Source of the DNA: an uncultured Alphaproteobacteria bacterium
GTDB taxonomy: Bacteria; Pseudomonadota; Alphaproteobacteria; Micavibrionales; Micavibrionaceae
Direction of reading: 5' to 3'
Assembly: GCA_937923625.1 (NCBI GenBank)
Contig: CALDTV010000022.1
Span: forward strand, 1-64,000
Length of the DNA stretch: 64,000 nt
This document shows, piece after piece, positions 21,791 through 30,968 of this stretch (its first letter is position 1; every line of letters starts with the position of its first letter). Below the pieces are notes generated by a model. The model was not told the origin of the DNA and did not search any database. It was given only the letters and a program-made list of their open reading frames with translations. The translations under genes and the position numbers were made by a program.

Positions 21791-24700
21791 TTAATGTGTA
21801 ATAAGGTGTCCTGAAGTTTCAAGTGCGACTTCATCCGTAATACCCGTAATAGAGTATAATGTTGCAACACGATCCGTCGTCACAAATGTTCCTGTGCCAG
21901 CGGTATCAACATAGATATCAGACCGTGAACCATTATCTAATATTTGAACAAAATCCGTCAGGTCATCAACACCGAATGTGTAACCTGAGAGTAAGTCTTT
22001 GATATCTATCGCGTCATTTTCAGCAAGGGAAAAATCACGTACGCGGTCAATATCGTTAAAGGCTGTCGCATTTTCAAAAACAAATGTATCTGCACCAGCT
22101 TCGCCATATAAATCATCAAGTCCGTCACCATCGTAAAGAGTATCATTATCTGCGCCGCCATAAAGGTCATCATTGCCATTACCACCGCGTAATATATCGT
22201 CACCGGCAAAGCCATACATAATATCATTGTTATTCATGCCCGTAATATCTTCATTGCCAGCAGAACCATGTATCTGACCCGTTCCAGAGCGCAGCAAACC
22301 CGACAAGTCCACCGTTGCACCTGAGTCAACAATCATATTAAAGCCACCAAAGATTACTGTTTCCATGTTGGTGAATGTATTCGCGCTGTTAAAATATGAA
22401 TCGGCTTCCAAACGAAGATAATCAGTCCCCGCACCACCATCTAGAATATCACCTAATGAGTCTGTGCCAGACACATAAATGCTGTCATTTCCATTGCCTG
22501 TGCTTATCGTGTCTGCGCCGCTCATACCGCGCACTGCATCAGCATTCTCAAAGCCAATATATGTTTCATTACTCGCGGTTCCGACCGCAAAACCTGCACC
22601 GCTCCGGTTCATTCCAGAGAAATTAATCGTTTCTCCTGCGGCTAAATTCATAGAAAAACCACCATTCACAATAGCATTTATACTTGTAAAGCTATTTGCC
22701 GCATTGAATGTTGTATCTGCTGTCATGCGTACGTAATCGGTTCCTGCGCCACCATCGTATATATCGCCTAATGCTTCAGCACCAGCGACGAAGAAATCAT
22801 CATTCGCGCCGCCACCATTTAAAATATCGGCGCCCAATCCACCATAAAAATCATCGTTACTTTCTGTACCCGTAATTGTTTCACTACCACCTTGTCCGTA
22901 TAACAAGCTCGTTCCGCTGATGGTCATGCCAGAAAGATTAAAACCTGTTCCCGTATTTGCCGTGATAGTAAAACCATTAAAAACAACACGTTCCATGTTG
23001 GTAATTGTTGTTGTAAAATCTAAAAACGCATTGCTAGAAAGCCAAAGATCGTCAGATCCCGTACCGCCGTTAATAGAATCTCCCGCAGCCTCGTTACCAC
23101 CAATATAAATATCATCGTTGCCCGCAGCCGTGTTAATGACATCTGCGCCACCTAAACCATGAACAATATCGCCATTATCCATGCCGGTAATTGTTTCATT
23201 GCCCGCAGCGCCCATAATTCTTCCTGTACCCGAACGATCAATCCCTGTGAAATCAACTGTCGCACCCGATTCAATCAGCATATCAAATCCAGCAAACACA
23301 ACTTGTTCAATATTTAAAAAACTATTGGCGCTATTAAAATAAGAATCAGCGAGAAGAATAATTTCATCATCCGTTCCTGCGCCGCCATCATATTGATCGC
23401 CCGCTGACTCTGTCCCTGAGACATAAAAGTTATCGTTACCTGCACTACCGTTTAAAATATCTGCCCCTTCAAGGCCATAGATATTATCATCGCTTTCCGT
23501 ACCGGTAATATTTTCTGATCCTGCTTGGCCATACAGAAAAGAGTTGCCGTTTCTTACCATACCGCTTAAATCAAAACCCGTCCCTGTATTTGCGGTAATC
23601 GTAAATCCGCCAAAAACAACACGCTCCATATTGGTAAATGTCGTTGTTAGATCAAGGAACAGATCAGCCGTTAAAACTAACTCATCATAATCAGCGCCAC
23701 CATCAACGGTATCCCCTAAAGCTTCATTACCACCATAACGAAAATCATCATTTCCCGCATCGCCATTCAAGATATCCGCGCCTAATCCACCATATATTTG
23801 GTCATTATTAGCCCCCCCATTAATGGTGTCGTTGCCATCGCCGCCATAAAGAAAATCAGATCCTACGCCGCCGTTTAAAGTATCATTTCCACCTAATCCA
23901 TAAATTGTATCTGCATTCCCCATGCCTGTGATGGTTTCATTCCCTGTATCGCCAATAATGTTTCCTGTCGAAGAACGCACCATGTCAGAAAAATCAACCG
24001 TTGACCCCGCGGTGACATAGGCATCAAAGCCGTTGAAAACAAATTGCTCCATATTCACAAAACTATTGGCGCTGTTGAAATAAGCATCAGCAGAAAGGCG
24101 AATTTCATCATCCGTTCCCGCGCCACCATCATATTGATCGCCTAACGATTCATTGCCCGCAACATGGAAATCATCATTCCCTGCGCCACCATTCAAGATA
24201 TCCGCGCCAAGACCACCATAAAAAGCGTCAGTGCTTTCAGTTCCCGTGATTGTTTCATTTCCTGCTTGCCCGTAAAGGCGGCTCGTGCCACTGGCTGTCA
24301 TTCCAGCAAAACTAAAGCTATCATTAGTGACAGCTGTTGCTGTAAAACCAGAAAAGACAACGCGCTCCATGTTGGTAAAGGTTGTTGTAGAGTCTAAGAA
24401 TATATTAGAGCTTAAATAAATATCATCAGATCCAGCGCCACCATCAACTGTATCGCCCGCTGCCTCTGTGCCACCATAATAGAAATTATCCGCACCATCA
24501 TCACCATTTAAGATATCGGCTCCAATTTCGCCGTATATACTATCATTACCAGCGCCACCATTGATCGTATCGTTTCCATCACCGCCATAAAGGAAATCAT
24601 TACCTGCATTTCCATTGATAATATCATTACCATCAAGCCCAAAAATATCATCTGTACTTTCTGTACCTGAAATAGTTTCATTTCCTATATCACCAAAGAT

Positions 24701-26971
24701 ATCACCACGTGCCGTGACGATCATTCCTGAAAAATCAAGACCATCATTTATAAGTGCATACGCATCATGACCGTTCATATCAACACGCTCGACGTCGGTG
24801 AAAGTTGAAGCTAAATTGAAATAAGAATCCGCATCAAATTGAATTTCATCATAATCCGCACCGCCATCGAATAACGTGTCATAGGCTTCTGTTCCTTCAA
24901 CATAGAAATCATCATTCCCTGCTTCACCATATAATAAATCCGCGCCACCATTACCGTAAATTCTGTCACTACCAGTGCCACCAGTTATAACGTTAACACC
25001 AGAATCACCACCTAAAGTATCATTGAAATTTGTACCAATTAAATTTTCAACATTTGATATTGTATCCGTTCCTAGGCGTGTAACCTGTCCCGTTAAGACA
25101 CTTAAATCAACGGTAACATATGCCGTATGCGAAGATGCATCAATTACATCAATACCCGCGCCACCATTAATAATGTCATTATTCGCATCTAGGATGATAA
25201 CGTCATCCCCATCATTGCCATATATTTCATCATTGCCAGTGCCTCCATTTAGGATGTCCGCCCCCGCACCACCATGAAGAGTATCTGCCCCCGCATCGCC
25301 ATTAATGATGTCATCCCCATCATTGCCGCTAATGTTATCATCGCCCGCACCACCATTAAGTGTATCGACACCTTTATTACCAAGAATTTGATCGTCACCA
25401 TCGCCACCATTTAGATTATCAATATCATCGGAAAGCGTGTCTTCATAAATTATGATATTGGCGAAAAATGCGTTACCGTCTGTGCCATTTGCTGGCTGAT
25501 TTCCGTCATCATCATTTGCAAAAATAAGGCTTGAAAAATTTCCAGTAAAATACGATCCAACATCTATTTTGTAATGAGTCCACTCACCTGAACCATCATA
25601 GTTATTAAAAGCTTGTATGCCCCATCCTTGCGTGCCATATAATTCAAAAGTGGTGGCGCTACTAATTGAATCATCCGTATCAAATCCAATACCACTTACT
25701 TCTGCTTCAATCGTGCTTTTAAAATCAAATTCAAGAACTGTGTTGGCTGTAATAGTAAAATTTGAAACAATTTTTTTCCAATTATTACCATCCAGCATAA
25801 ATCCGCCATTAAATTGCGTGACTGTTCCACCACCATCTTGAGTAGGATCGTAAGATACTTGGTTATTCGTATTTATTAATCGAACCTCACCACCCACTAT
25901 ACGATCATTGTCGCCTCCGCCGTTTACTGTGTCATCACCAATACCAGCCAAAATATAATCATCTCCAGCACCTCCAAATAACGTATCGTTATCTTCGCGC
26001 CCAAGAATTAAATCATTGCCATCATCACCATGAATAATATCGTCACCCGCATTTCCGACAAGCGTGTCTGCACCATCACCACCATTTATAAAATCGTTGC
26101 CTAAACCACCATAAGCTAAGTCATCACCATCACCGCCATCAAGCGTGTCATCACCATTGCCACCGACCAATTGATCATTATCCGCACCGCCAAATAGATA
26201 GTCATTATCATTGCCGCCACTCAAACGATCCGCCCCAGTACCACCAACCAAAATATCATCGCCATCATGGCCGCTTAAGGAATCGTTTCCATCACCACCA
26301 AACAACTCGTCCGCACCGTTATTACCAAACAGCATATCATTGCCAGTGCCACCATAAATTTTATCGTTACCATCCTGCCCATAAAGACGATCATTATCCG
26401 CGCCGCCCGCAATAAGATCATTTCCTGCACCGCCACGGATTGTATCCCTGCCATCATTGCCATTAACTTTATCATCACCAGAGCCGAGTGCTGCGTTATC
26501 ATTGCCATCTAGCAAGTCAAAAACTTCATCCGACGTGCCATTATAGCCACGATATTTATCAGCGCCCGTTGTGAATGTTTGTGTTGCCCCTGTGGTAAAC
26601 TCTGATCCTGCTGGCTCGGAGTCGTCAAAGATAAAATCTGCGCCAGAGACATCGACTGTAGATGTTTGACCATCATTGAGGGTATCTGCTGAAAGGTAAT
26701 TGGCAACGTTAACGTATTTATCGTTAATTTTCACCGAGCGAATTTCAATCTGATCTATCGTACCTGTATCAGTATCAGTATCATTAAAACGAAACTCCAG
26801 AGAGCTTGGCAAAGCCCCACCATAAGGGATGCTCACAGATATAGAAGTACCCGCAGAGCTAATTGTATGCGTAGCTCCAAACTGGCTACCTTCCGCCCAA
26901 ATTTCAAAGCCTGTGACGCTACTGTTCAACAAGCTAAATAATTCTAATTCTATCGTATAACTACCAGCCAT
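21791..26971 (-). CDS. Giant RTX-repeat protein, probably type I secreted
   Basis: 1726 residues, acidic. Residues 1-115 look like a calcium-dependent xylan-binding-type carbohydrate-binding module (SYTIELELFSLLNSSVTGFE, then SLEFRFNDTDTDTG). About 125-360 and 515-720 are dense GGxGxDxLxGG calcium-binding nonapeptides. Residues about 362-515 form a non-RTX beta-sandwich-like insert (NGGFMLDGNNWKKIVSNFTI, WTHYKIDVGSYFTGNFSSL). From about 730 to 1640 there are eight long units built on (N)MERVVF-GF plus RTX blocks, with a base period of about 315 bases. The last ~90 residues (ADTFVFENATAFNDIDRVRD, ending HLITH) resemble the type I secretion C-terminus. No N-terminal signal peptide. No ABC exporter is nearby. 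Adhesin or matrix protein is most likely. Confidence 0.85.
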   Translation of the reverse strand: MAGSYTIELELFSLLNSSVTGFEIWAEGSQFGATHTISSAGTSISVSIPYGGALPSSLEFRFNDTDTDTGTIDQIEIRSVKINDKYVNVANYLSADTLNDGQTSTVDVSGADFIFDDSEPAGSEFTTGATQTFTTGADKYRGYNGTSDEVFDLLDGNDNAALGSGDDKVNGNDGRDTIRGGAGNDLIAGGADNDRLYGQDGNDKIYGGTGNDMLFGNNGADELFGGDGNDSLSGHDGDDILVGGTGADRLSGGNDNDYLFGGADNDQLVGGNGDDTLDGGDGDDLAYGGLGNDFINGGDGADTLVGNAGDDIIHGDDGNDLILGREDNDTLFGGAGDDYILAGIGDDTVNGGGDNDRIVGGEVRLINTNNQVSYDPTQDGGGTVTQFNGGFMLDGNNWKKIVSNFTITANTVLEFDFKSTIEAEVSGIGFDTDDSISSATTFELYGTQGWGIQAFNNYDGSGEWTHYKIDVGSYFTGNFSSLIFANDDDGNQPANGTDGNAFFANIIIYEDTLSDDIDNLNGGDGDDQILGNKGVDTLNGGAGDDNISGNDGDDIINGDAGADTLHGGAGADILNGGTGNDEIYGNDGDDVIILDANNDIINGGAGIDVIDASSHTAYVTVDLSVLTGQVTRLGTDTISNVENLIGTNFNDTLGGDSGVNVITGGTGSDRIYGNGGADLLYGEAGNDDFYVEGTEAYDTLFDGGADYDEIQFDADSYFNLASTFTDVERVDMNGHDAYALINDGLDFSGMIVTARGDIFGDIGNETISGTESTDDIFGLDGNDIINGNAGNDFLYGGDGNDTINGGAGNDSIYGEIGADILNGDDGADNFYYGGTEAAGDTVDGGAGSDDIYLSSNIFLDSTTTFTNMERVVFSGFTATAVTNDSFSFAGMTASGTSRLYGQAGNETITGTESTDAFYGGLGADILNGGAGNDDFHVAGNESLGDQYDGGAGTDDEIRLSADAYFNSANSFVNMEQFVFNGFDAYVTAGSTVDFSDMVRSSTGNIIGDTGNETITGMGNADTIYGLGGNDTLNGGVGSDFLYGGDGNDTINGGANNDQIYGGLGADILNGDAGNDDFRYGGNEALGDTVDGGADYDELVLTADLFLDLTTTFTNMERVVFGGFTITANTGTGFDLSGMVRNGNSFLYGQAGSENITGTESDDNIYGLEGADILNGSAGNDNFYVSGTESAGDQYDGGAGTDDEIILLADSYFNSANSFLNIEQVVFAGFDMLIESGATVDFTGIDRSGTGRIMGAAGNETITGMDNGDIVHGLGGADVINTAAGNDDIYIGGNEAAGDSINGGTGSDDLWLSSNAFLDFTTTITNMERVVFNGFTITANTGTGFNLSGMTISGTSLLYGQGGSETITGTESNDDFYGGLGADILNGGGANDDFFVAGAEALGDIYDGGAGTDYVRMTADTTFNAANSFTSINAIVNGGFSMNLAAGETINFSGMNRSGAGFAVGTASNETYIGFENADAVRGMSGADTISTGNGNDSIYVSGTDSLGDILDGGAGTDYLRLEADSYFNSANTFTNMETVIFGGFNMIVDSGATVDLSGLLRSGTGQIHGSAGNEDITGMNNNDIMYGFAGDDILRGGNGNDDLYGGADNDTLYDGDGLDDLYGEAGADTFVFENATAFNDIDRVRDFSLAENDAIDIKDLLSGYTFGVDDLTDFVQILDNGSRSDIYVDTAGTGTFVTTDRVATLYSITGITDEVALETSGHLITH
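22340..24800 (-). repeat. Eight coding tandem units in the RTX gene
   Basis: The codons for the (N)MERV/(N)MEQV-type motif occur near 24777, 24357, 24041, 23618, 23300, 22988, 22673 and 22356. Spacings are about 420, 316, 423, 318, 312, 315 and 317 bases. The base unit is therefore about 105 residues, and two units are longer by about 105 bases, which hold extra GGxGxD nonapeptides. Units alternate between two types (ERVVF-GFTITANTGT and EQVVF-GFDxxxxSGA), suggesting duplication of a two-unit block. Confidence 0.8.
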
Positions 26972-27020
26972 TTACCCCCTCTAAAAGGCTTTAATACTTC
27001 CAAAATTCAAACAAGCTATT

Positions 27021-27042
27021 GATAATAAACAAATTTATTATT
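27021..27042. repeat. AT-rich inverted repeat between the RTX gene and a kinase gene
   Basis: GATAATAAA and TTTATTATT flank a 4-base CAAA centre (8 of 9 arm positions pair). It lies in the 266-base divergent region (26972-27237), which has no gene and should hold promoters for both the RTX gene and the kinase. Could be an operator or simply AT-rich sequence. Confidence 0.3.
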
Positions 27043-27237
27043 TTCTTATAATACCATCGTAGGACTAAAATATCGTTAACCAGCGTCAAGAATGGACAAT
27101 AAATCTCTGACAGGGCGTTTTTTAATATTTAAAAGTAGCTCAGCATCAAAAAAAATTTGGATCTATTAACAAATCCTTATCATTATGATTCTGGATGATA
27201 TTGAGATATAATTTTTTCTTAAAAAAAAGGAGAATAT

Positions 27238-27948
27238 GTGGTGTCTAAAAATTCAACAGAAGAGCATATACTAAATGAGTATAAAAAATTTCTAAGCATT
27301 ATTGCCCATGATTTTAGTGCGCCTTTGCGTCATATAACGACTTTTTCAGAAATGCTTGTTGATTCTGCGACAAACAAACTAAATGAAGAAGAACAAGAAT
27401 ATTTATTATATATCGAAAATTCTGCGAGTAGATTACAAGCAATGCATGAAGACCTGATCAACCTTGCCAGATTAACAACCCATAGAACAGAGCGCGAAAC
27501 TATAGATACCAATGCAATTTTCAAAGAAGTTTTAAGTACGCAGCAAAAAATAATATCTGAAAAAGAGGCAAAAATTCAGATCCATTCTCTTCCCAATATT
27601 CACGTAGAGAAAAATCATTTTGTTACTTTAATTAAAAATATAATACTGAATGCGCTGACATATCACAAAGAGGGAGAACCTCCCGTAATTGATATTTTTG
27701 CCACCTCCGAAAATAACGACATAATCTTTTGCATTAAAGATCAAGGTATAGGAATTGATGAAAAATATTATAGAGATATCTTCGACATGTTCCGTCGATT
27801 AACTCAGGTATCACCAGACGGACAACATACGGGAGCAGGACTAAAAATTTGTAAAACAATTGTTGAAAATCACGGCGGGAAAATATGGGTTACATCCTGC
27901 AAAGATACTGGCACCCAATTTTTCTTCTCAATACCGCAAAAAGCCTAA
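27238..27948 (+). CDS. Soluble histidine kinase without sensor domain
   Basis: 236 residues, no membrane segment. Dimerisation/phosphoacceptor motif FLSIIAHDFSAPLRHITTF (His24) followed by a HATPase domain with N box (LIKNIILNALTYHK), G1 (IKDQGIGIDE), F box-like (FDMFRRLTQ) and G2 (GAGLKICKTIVENHGGKIW). The start is GTG at 27238 or 27241; the AAGGAG at 27228-27233 fits the second better. It resembles the C-terminal parts of the two kinases at 36257 and 38902, suggesting paralogues. With no sensor of its own it may take input from a partner. It ends 2 bases from a convergent lipoprotein gene. Confidence 0.88.
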   Translation: MVSKNSTEEHILNEYKKFLSIIAHDFSAPLRHITTFSEMLVDSATNKLNEEEQEYLLYIENSASRLQAMHEDLINLARLTTHRTERETIDTNAIFKEVLSTQQKIISEKEAKIQIHSLPNIHVEKNHFVTLIKNIILNALTYHKEGEPPVIDIFATSENNDIIFCIKDQGIGIDEKYYRDIFDMFRRLTQVSPDGQHTGAGLKICKTIVENHGGKIWVTSCKDTGTQFFFSIPQKA

Positions 27949-27950
27949 AT

Positions 27951-28859
27951 TTATTTTTTTAAATCAATATAAAAGCGATGATAAGAATTTCGCTTATCTT
28001 TCGCAATAAGATTGCTTTCAGTCTTAACGACAGGCCGATTAAGGCTAAAAATCAACTTATTTTGAGCAGGGCTTAAGATAACTGATTTAATCAAGCTAGA
28101 CTTTTTAGAAAGGGTTTTTAAATCAACATCTAAAGAGCTAGGATCAGGCAAAGATATTTCCAACACCTCCCCCTCTTTCAAACTAAATGGAAACTTCTTT
28201 GTATCTGACATATCAAATACTATTCTCGTCTTATCCAAATGATCCGCGATACGAATAGCGTGAATAATGTTCGGGTTTTGAGCGCCCCCACTTGCCGTTC
28301 GAATAGCGTTCAAATCTTGCCCTTGAAGTTTCTCAGGCGGCGTTTGAAGGTTTACTTCTATAAATTCTGATCTATTTTGCGGTGTTGGTATCATATTTGG
28401 CTGTTCAGCACTAATAAGAACCCGCAATTGTTGTGTTAAATCATCAAGCTCTTGCTCAATCGTTAGAAGTTTAGTGATGGCTGGATCTATTTCTGCAAGC
28501 TTATCTGATAAATTTTGCACTTCCGTTTCTAAACGCAAAAAACGTTTTTCAGGATCACGAATATCTTCATCAAATAAACGTTTGAAATTTAACTTTTTAG
28601 GATCGTTAAGAACCCTCTGATCAAGCAGTCCTGATGTATTGATATTTATATCCTGATTATCTAATTGCCGCGCAATCTTACGCGCTTCATCAATAGGTAT
28701 ATCTTGTGTATCCTTAAAGGGCGGCTGGAGCACTTCCTTAGGTTGACTATCATCCGCACACGCAGAAAGGAGCAGTAAAATCAAACAAAGATTTACTGTT
28801 AAATATCTTTTATATATGCCTTGCATAGCCCGAAACGGGCCAGAGAATACAATATGCAT
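27951..28859 (-). CDS. Lipoprotein with AMIN-like C-terminal domain
   Basis: 302 residues (ATG 28859; an internal ATG at 28826 gives a more compact signal). The signal CLILLLLSAC provides a lipobox Cys near residue 34. A coiled-coil-like segment follows at about 110-150 (EVQNLSDKLAEIDPAITKLL, EQELDDLTQQL). The last ~105 residues (IRIADHLDKTRIVFDMSDTK, LEISLPDPSSLDVD, KLIFSLNRPV) match the AMIN fold, which targets proteins to the septum, peptidoglycan or secretion and pilus machines. It is 16 bases after the downstream fibre subunit gene on the same strand, so it probably belongs to the surface-fibre operon. Confidence 0.75.
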   Translation of the reverse strand: MHIVFSGPFRAMQGIYKRYLTVNLCLILLLLSACADDSQPKEVLQPPFKDTQDIPIDEARKIARQLDNQDININTSGLLDQRVLNDPKKLNFKRLFDEDIRDPEKRFLRLETEVQNLSDKLAEIDPAITKLLTIEQELDDLTQQLRVLISAEQPNMIPTPQNRSEFIEVNLQTPPEKLQGQDLNAIRTASGGAQNPNIIHAIRIADHLDKTRIVFDMSDTKKFPFSLKEGEVLEISLPDPSSLDVDLKTLSKKSSLIKSVILSPAQNKLIFSLNRPVVKTESNLIAKDKRNSYHRFYIDLKK

Positions 28860-28875
28860 AAAAAGTTAACACCTT

Positions 28876-29361
28876 TTACAATGGGTTTACCGTAATGGTA
28901 AAATCCCCTTTATAGTGACTGCTACCAAAAGCTATGCCGCTACCATCACTTGATAATGTAGCGCCAATGTCAAATCTAGCAGAACCATCTGCATTTGTAA
29001 TAACGTTTATTGGATTTGTGTAGGTGTTATCTGTGGTAAAAATTGCAGCATTACCACCAGCATTGAGTGTTGCATTAGACACAGAAACGCTTAAAGCCGT
29101 AAAAGCAGGGTAACCTGTAACTGTTACGTTCCCTAGCTTAGGCTCTGTAAAAAAGATGAATTCGGGATCTGCAACATAGCCACCAGAAGGCAATAATATA
29201 ACTGTTTTGGGGGCAGAATTATCAATCAAAACAACTTCCCCAAATGTCACACGCGTATTTTCTATAATTTCTTGTGCATTGACAGCTTGCGATGGCAATA
29301 AACCTGCCCAAAGCCAAATAAAAGCAAAAACATAATATTTAAAGTTGCATCGTGACTTCAT
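28876..29361 (-). CDS. DUF4402-type secreted fibre subunit
   Basis: 161 residues from the ATG at 29361, which overlaps the chaperone stop by 23 bases and gives a normal signal peptide (KYYVFAFIWLWAGLLPSQAV, cleavage near AQ). The mature part is beta-rich and ends RFDIGATLSSDGSGIAFGSS-HYKGDFTITVNPL, the terminal pattern (IGA-L ... Y-G-F-V-V-Y) of DUF4402 proteins. These are pilin-like subunits found with chaperone-usher genes. Here the final strand is FTITVNPL, which could serve as donor or capped C-terminal strand. Possibly the tip or minor subunit, since it is coupled to the chaperone. Confidence 0.75.
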   Translation of the reverse strand: MKSRCNFKYYVFAFIWLWAGLLPSQAVNAQEIIENTRVTFGEVVLIDNSAPKTVILLPSGGYVADPEFIFFTEPKLGNVTVTGYPAFTALSVSVSNATLNAGGNAAIFTTDNTYTNPINVITNADGSARFDIGATLSSDGSGIAFGSSHYKGDFTITVNPL

Positions 29362-30139
29362 CAAAAACTCGCCCTTTATTGATCGTATCAACATAACGAA
29401 TGGATAAAACGCCTCTTCCCGAAGGCATTTCATATAAAGGCATTTGTACAAAACGTTTATCAATATCTGTAAAAACATTCATATTTGTGATGCGTCCTAT
29501 ACGGCGCGCCTTTTCCCCTGTCGGTTGCCAGAGAACTTCTAACATCCCCAAAGTGCTCGAATTTCCAACCCGCTCAATATTTAAATGTATTTCGGGTTTT
29601 GCGGTCTTCGTTTGAGATGCTTGTACCAATTTAGGATTAGATATTGATGCCTTTGCAGAAATATTACCGTGTCTTACGATCACAGGAATAGTGACCCCAA
29701 TATTAGCCGTAATATTAACTGCGCTCGGATTAGTGTTCCATCGGTCTTCATCTTGGATAACGCGAATTGCTTTTATATGAAACCGATATTCCCCTTCAGG
29801 AAGGTCTGCGGGCTTTCTTAACGAAAGACGAATTTTTTGTCTACCACCTGGCTCAATAGTAAATTGACGTGGCGAAAAACGAACAATTTTTTTAGGGTCA
29901 AAATTTGAATGAAGTGGTTTTTTAATATCTTCATAGACACCCTTTTCATCTTGCTTGAAATTCTCAATAGCTAAGCGAAATGTACCAGGCACATTCATAA
30001 GGTTTAAGACGGTTAATTCACCGTTACGCTCTCTGCTATCAATAAGTATTTTTTGTGGCACAATGTCAATGCGCGCTTGCGCAGGCAAGACGAAAATTAA
30101 AAGCAGCAAAAAAGGAAAAGTTATTTTTATATAGGTCAT
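29339..30139 (-). CDS. PapD-like periplasmic fimbrial chaperone
   Basis: 266 residues with a clear signal peptide (FPFLLLLIFVLPAQA). The N-terminal immunoglobulin-like domain shows IDIVPQKILIDSRERNGELTV and then FSPRQFTIEPGGRQKIRLSL, the family-typical strand that lines the subunit-binding edge, followed by EGEYRFHIKAI. The second domain carries the ending GRVFDEVTMQL. Such chaperones fold and hold pilus subunits for the usher. It lies between the two DUF4402 subunit genes and opposite the usher gene. Confidence 0.82.
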   Translation of the reverse strand: MTYIKITFPFLLLLIFVLPAQARIDIVPQKILIDSRERNGELTVLNLMNVPGTFRLAIENFKQDEKGVYEDIKKPLHSNFDPKKIVRFSPRQFTIEPGGRQKIRLSLRKPADLPEGEYRFHIKAIRVIQDEDRWNTNPSAVNITANIGVTIPVIVRHGNISAKASISNPKLVQASQTKTAKPEIHLNIERVGNSSTLGMLEVLWQPTGEKARRIGRITNMNVFTDIDKRFVQMPLYEMPSGRGVLSIRYVDTINKGRVFDEVTMQL

Positions 30140-30193
30140 GATAAAAAAATCACCCCCACCTCGATAAAGAGGTAGGGGTAGAGTTAAATAGGT

Positions 30194-30781
30194 TTAATAA
30201 CTAAAAACTACATCATACGTGCCGGCATATGCACCGTCAGTATAAGCTGTTCCCGCTCCTAATGTTGTTGTCAATGTCGCGCCGATATCAAGGCTATTGA
30301 TACCTGTGTTAAACGCTGAATCGAAAACTTCAGTGAAAGATGTACCAATCGTTTGTGTGGCATCTGCACCATTGTTCCAACTTGTAACAAAATCATCCAG
30401 CACGAAGCTTTCTGTTCCATTCACAGGATCAACAACATTGTTGATAACAATGTTTAATGTGGCCCCATCAGCACCATCAGCGATTGTCACTTGACCGGCA
30501 GCAATAGAAGCACCATCAATAATCGCCGTCGCTGCTGTTCCACCGCCTGAAGCAACAGTCACAGCACCGGCGGTATCAATACTTACCGTTGCTGTTTGTG
30601 CCGCGTCCCTGACAGCGGCAATTGTGCCGAAGTTTAATTGTGACGGTGTTGCCACTGTTAAAGTATTTTGTACACTCACATCCGCTGTCATATTTGCTGT
30701 TTGGGCATGTCCTGTACCCGGAACAGAAAATAATAAAATCAGGACGAAAGCGGCTACTATATTTTTTTGTATTTTTTTCAT
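30194..30781 (-). CDS. DUF4402-type major fibre subunit
   Basis: 195 residues: signal peptide IVAAFVLILLFSVPGTGHAQ, then a beta-rich, Ala/Thr/Gly-rich mature protein with no cysteine, starting TANMTADVSVQNTLTVATPS and ending LDIGATLTTTLGAG...YDVVFSY. That closing pattern (IGATL, then Y-G-Y-V-F-Y) marks DUF4402. GGGAGAAGAG is a strong ribosome-binding site. First gene of the minus-strand fibre operon (subunit, chaperone, second subunit, AMIN lipoprotein), divergent from the usher; the strong translation signal fits a major subunit. Confidence 0.78.
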   Translation of the reverse strand: MKKIQKNIVAAFVLILLFSVPGTGHAQTANMTADVSVQNTLTVATPSQLNFGTIAAVRDAAQTATVSIDTAGAVTVASGGGTAATAIIDGASIAAGQVTIADGADGATLNIVINNVVDPVNGTESFVLDDFVTSWNNGADATQTIGTSFTEVFDSAFNTGINSLDIGATLTTTLGAGTAYTDGAYAGTYDVVFSY

Positions 30782-30920
30782 AGTCTCTTCTCCCTTTACA
30801 AAAAGTAAAAATTCACTACGCGAAATTGCGTAGATATAGGGATATTACCATAGTTATTAACAGAAAAGTTAAATAACGCAAATATAATACGATCGTATAT
30901 CATATTATAAAGTTGGTTAC

Positions 30921-30968
30921 ATGAAACTAAAAATATTGCATATATTTAAAAGTGTTTTACCCTTTTAG
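30921..30968 (+). CDS. Possible 15-codon leader peptide overlapping the usher start
   Basis: ATG at 30921 reads MKLKILHIFKSVLPF and stops at TAG (30966-30968), 14 bases inside the usher gene in another frame. It may couple translation of the weakly initiated GTG of the usher, or mark a frameshift that removed the original start. It has no good ribosome-binding site; treat as tentative. Confidence 0.25.
   Translation: MKLKILHIFKSVLPF

Noticed and set aside
22396-25841. Several plus-strand frames opposite the RTX gene
   Set aside because: They mirror the regular GGxGxD codons on the other strand; low-complexity composition, no starts with ribosome-binding sites.
24775-26970. Tandem short repeats that look like a CRISPR or satellite array
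   Set aside because: The periodicity follows codons for the calcium-binding nonapeptides and stays in one open frame, so this is a coding repeat.
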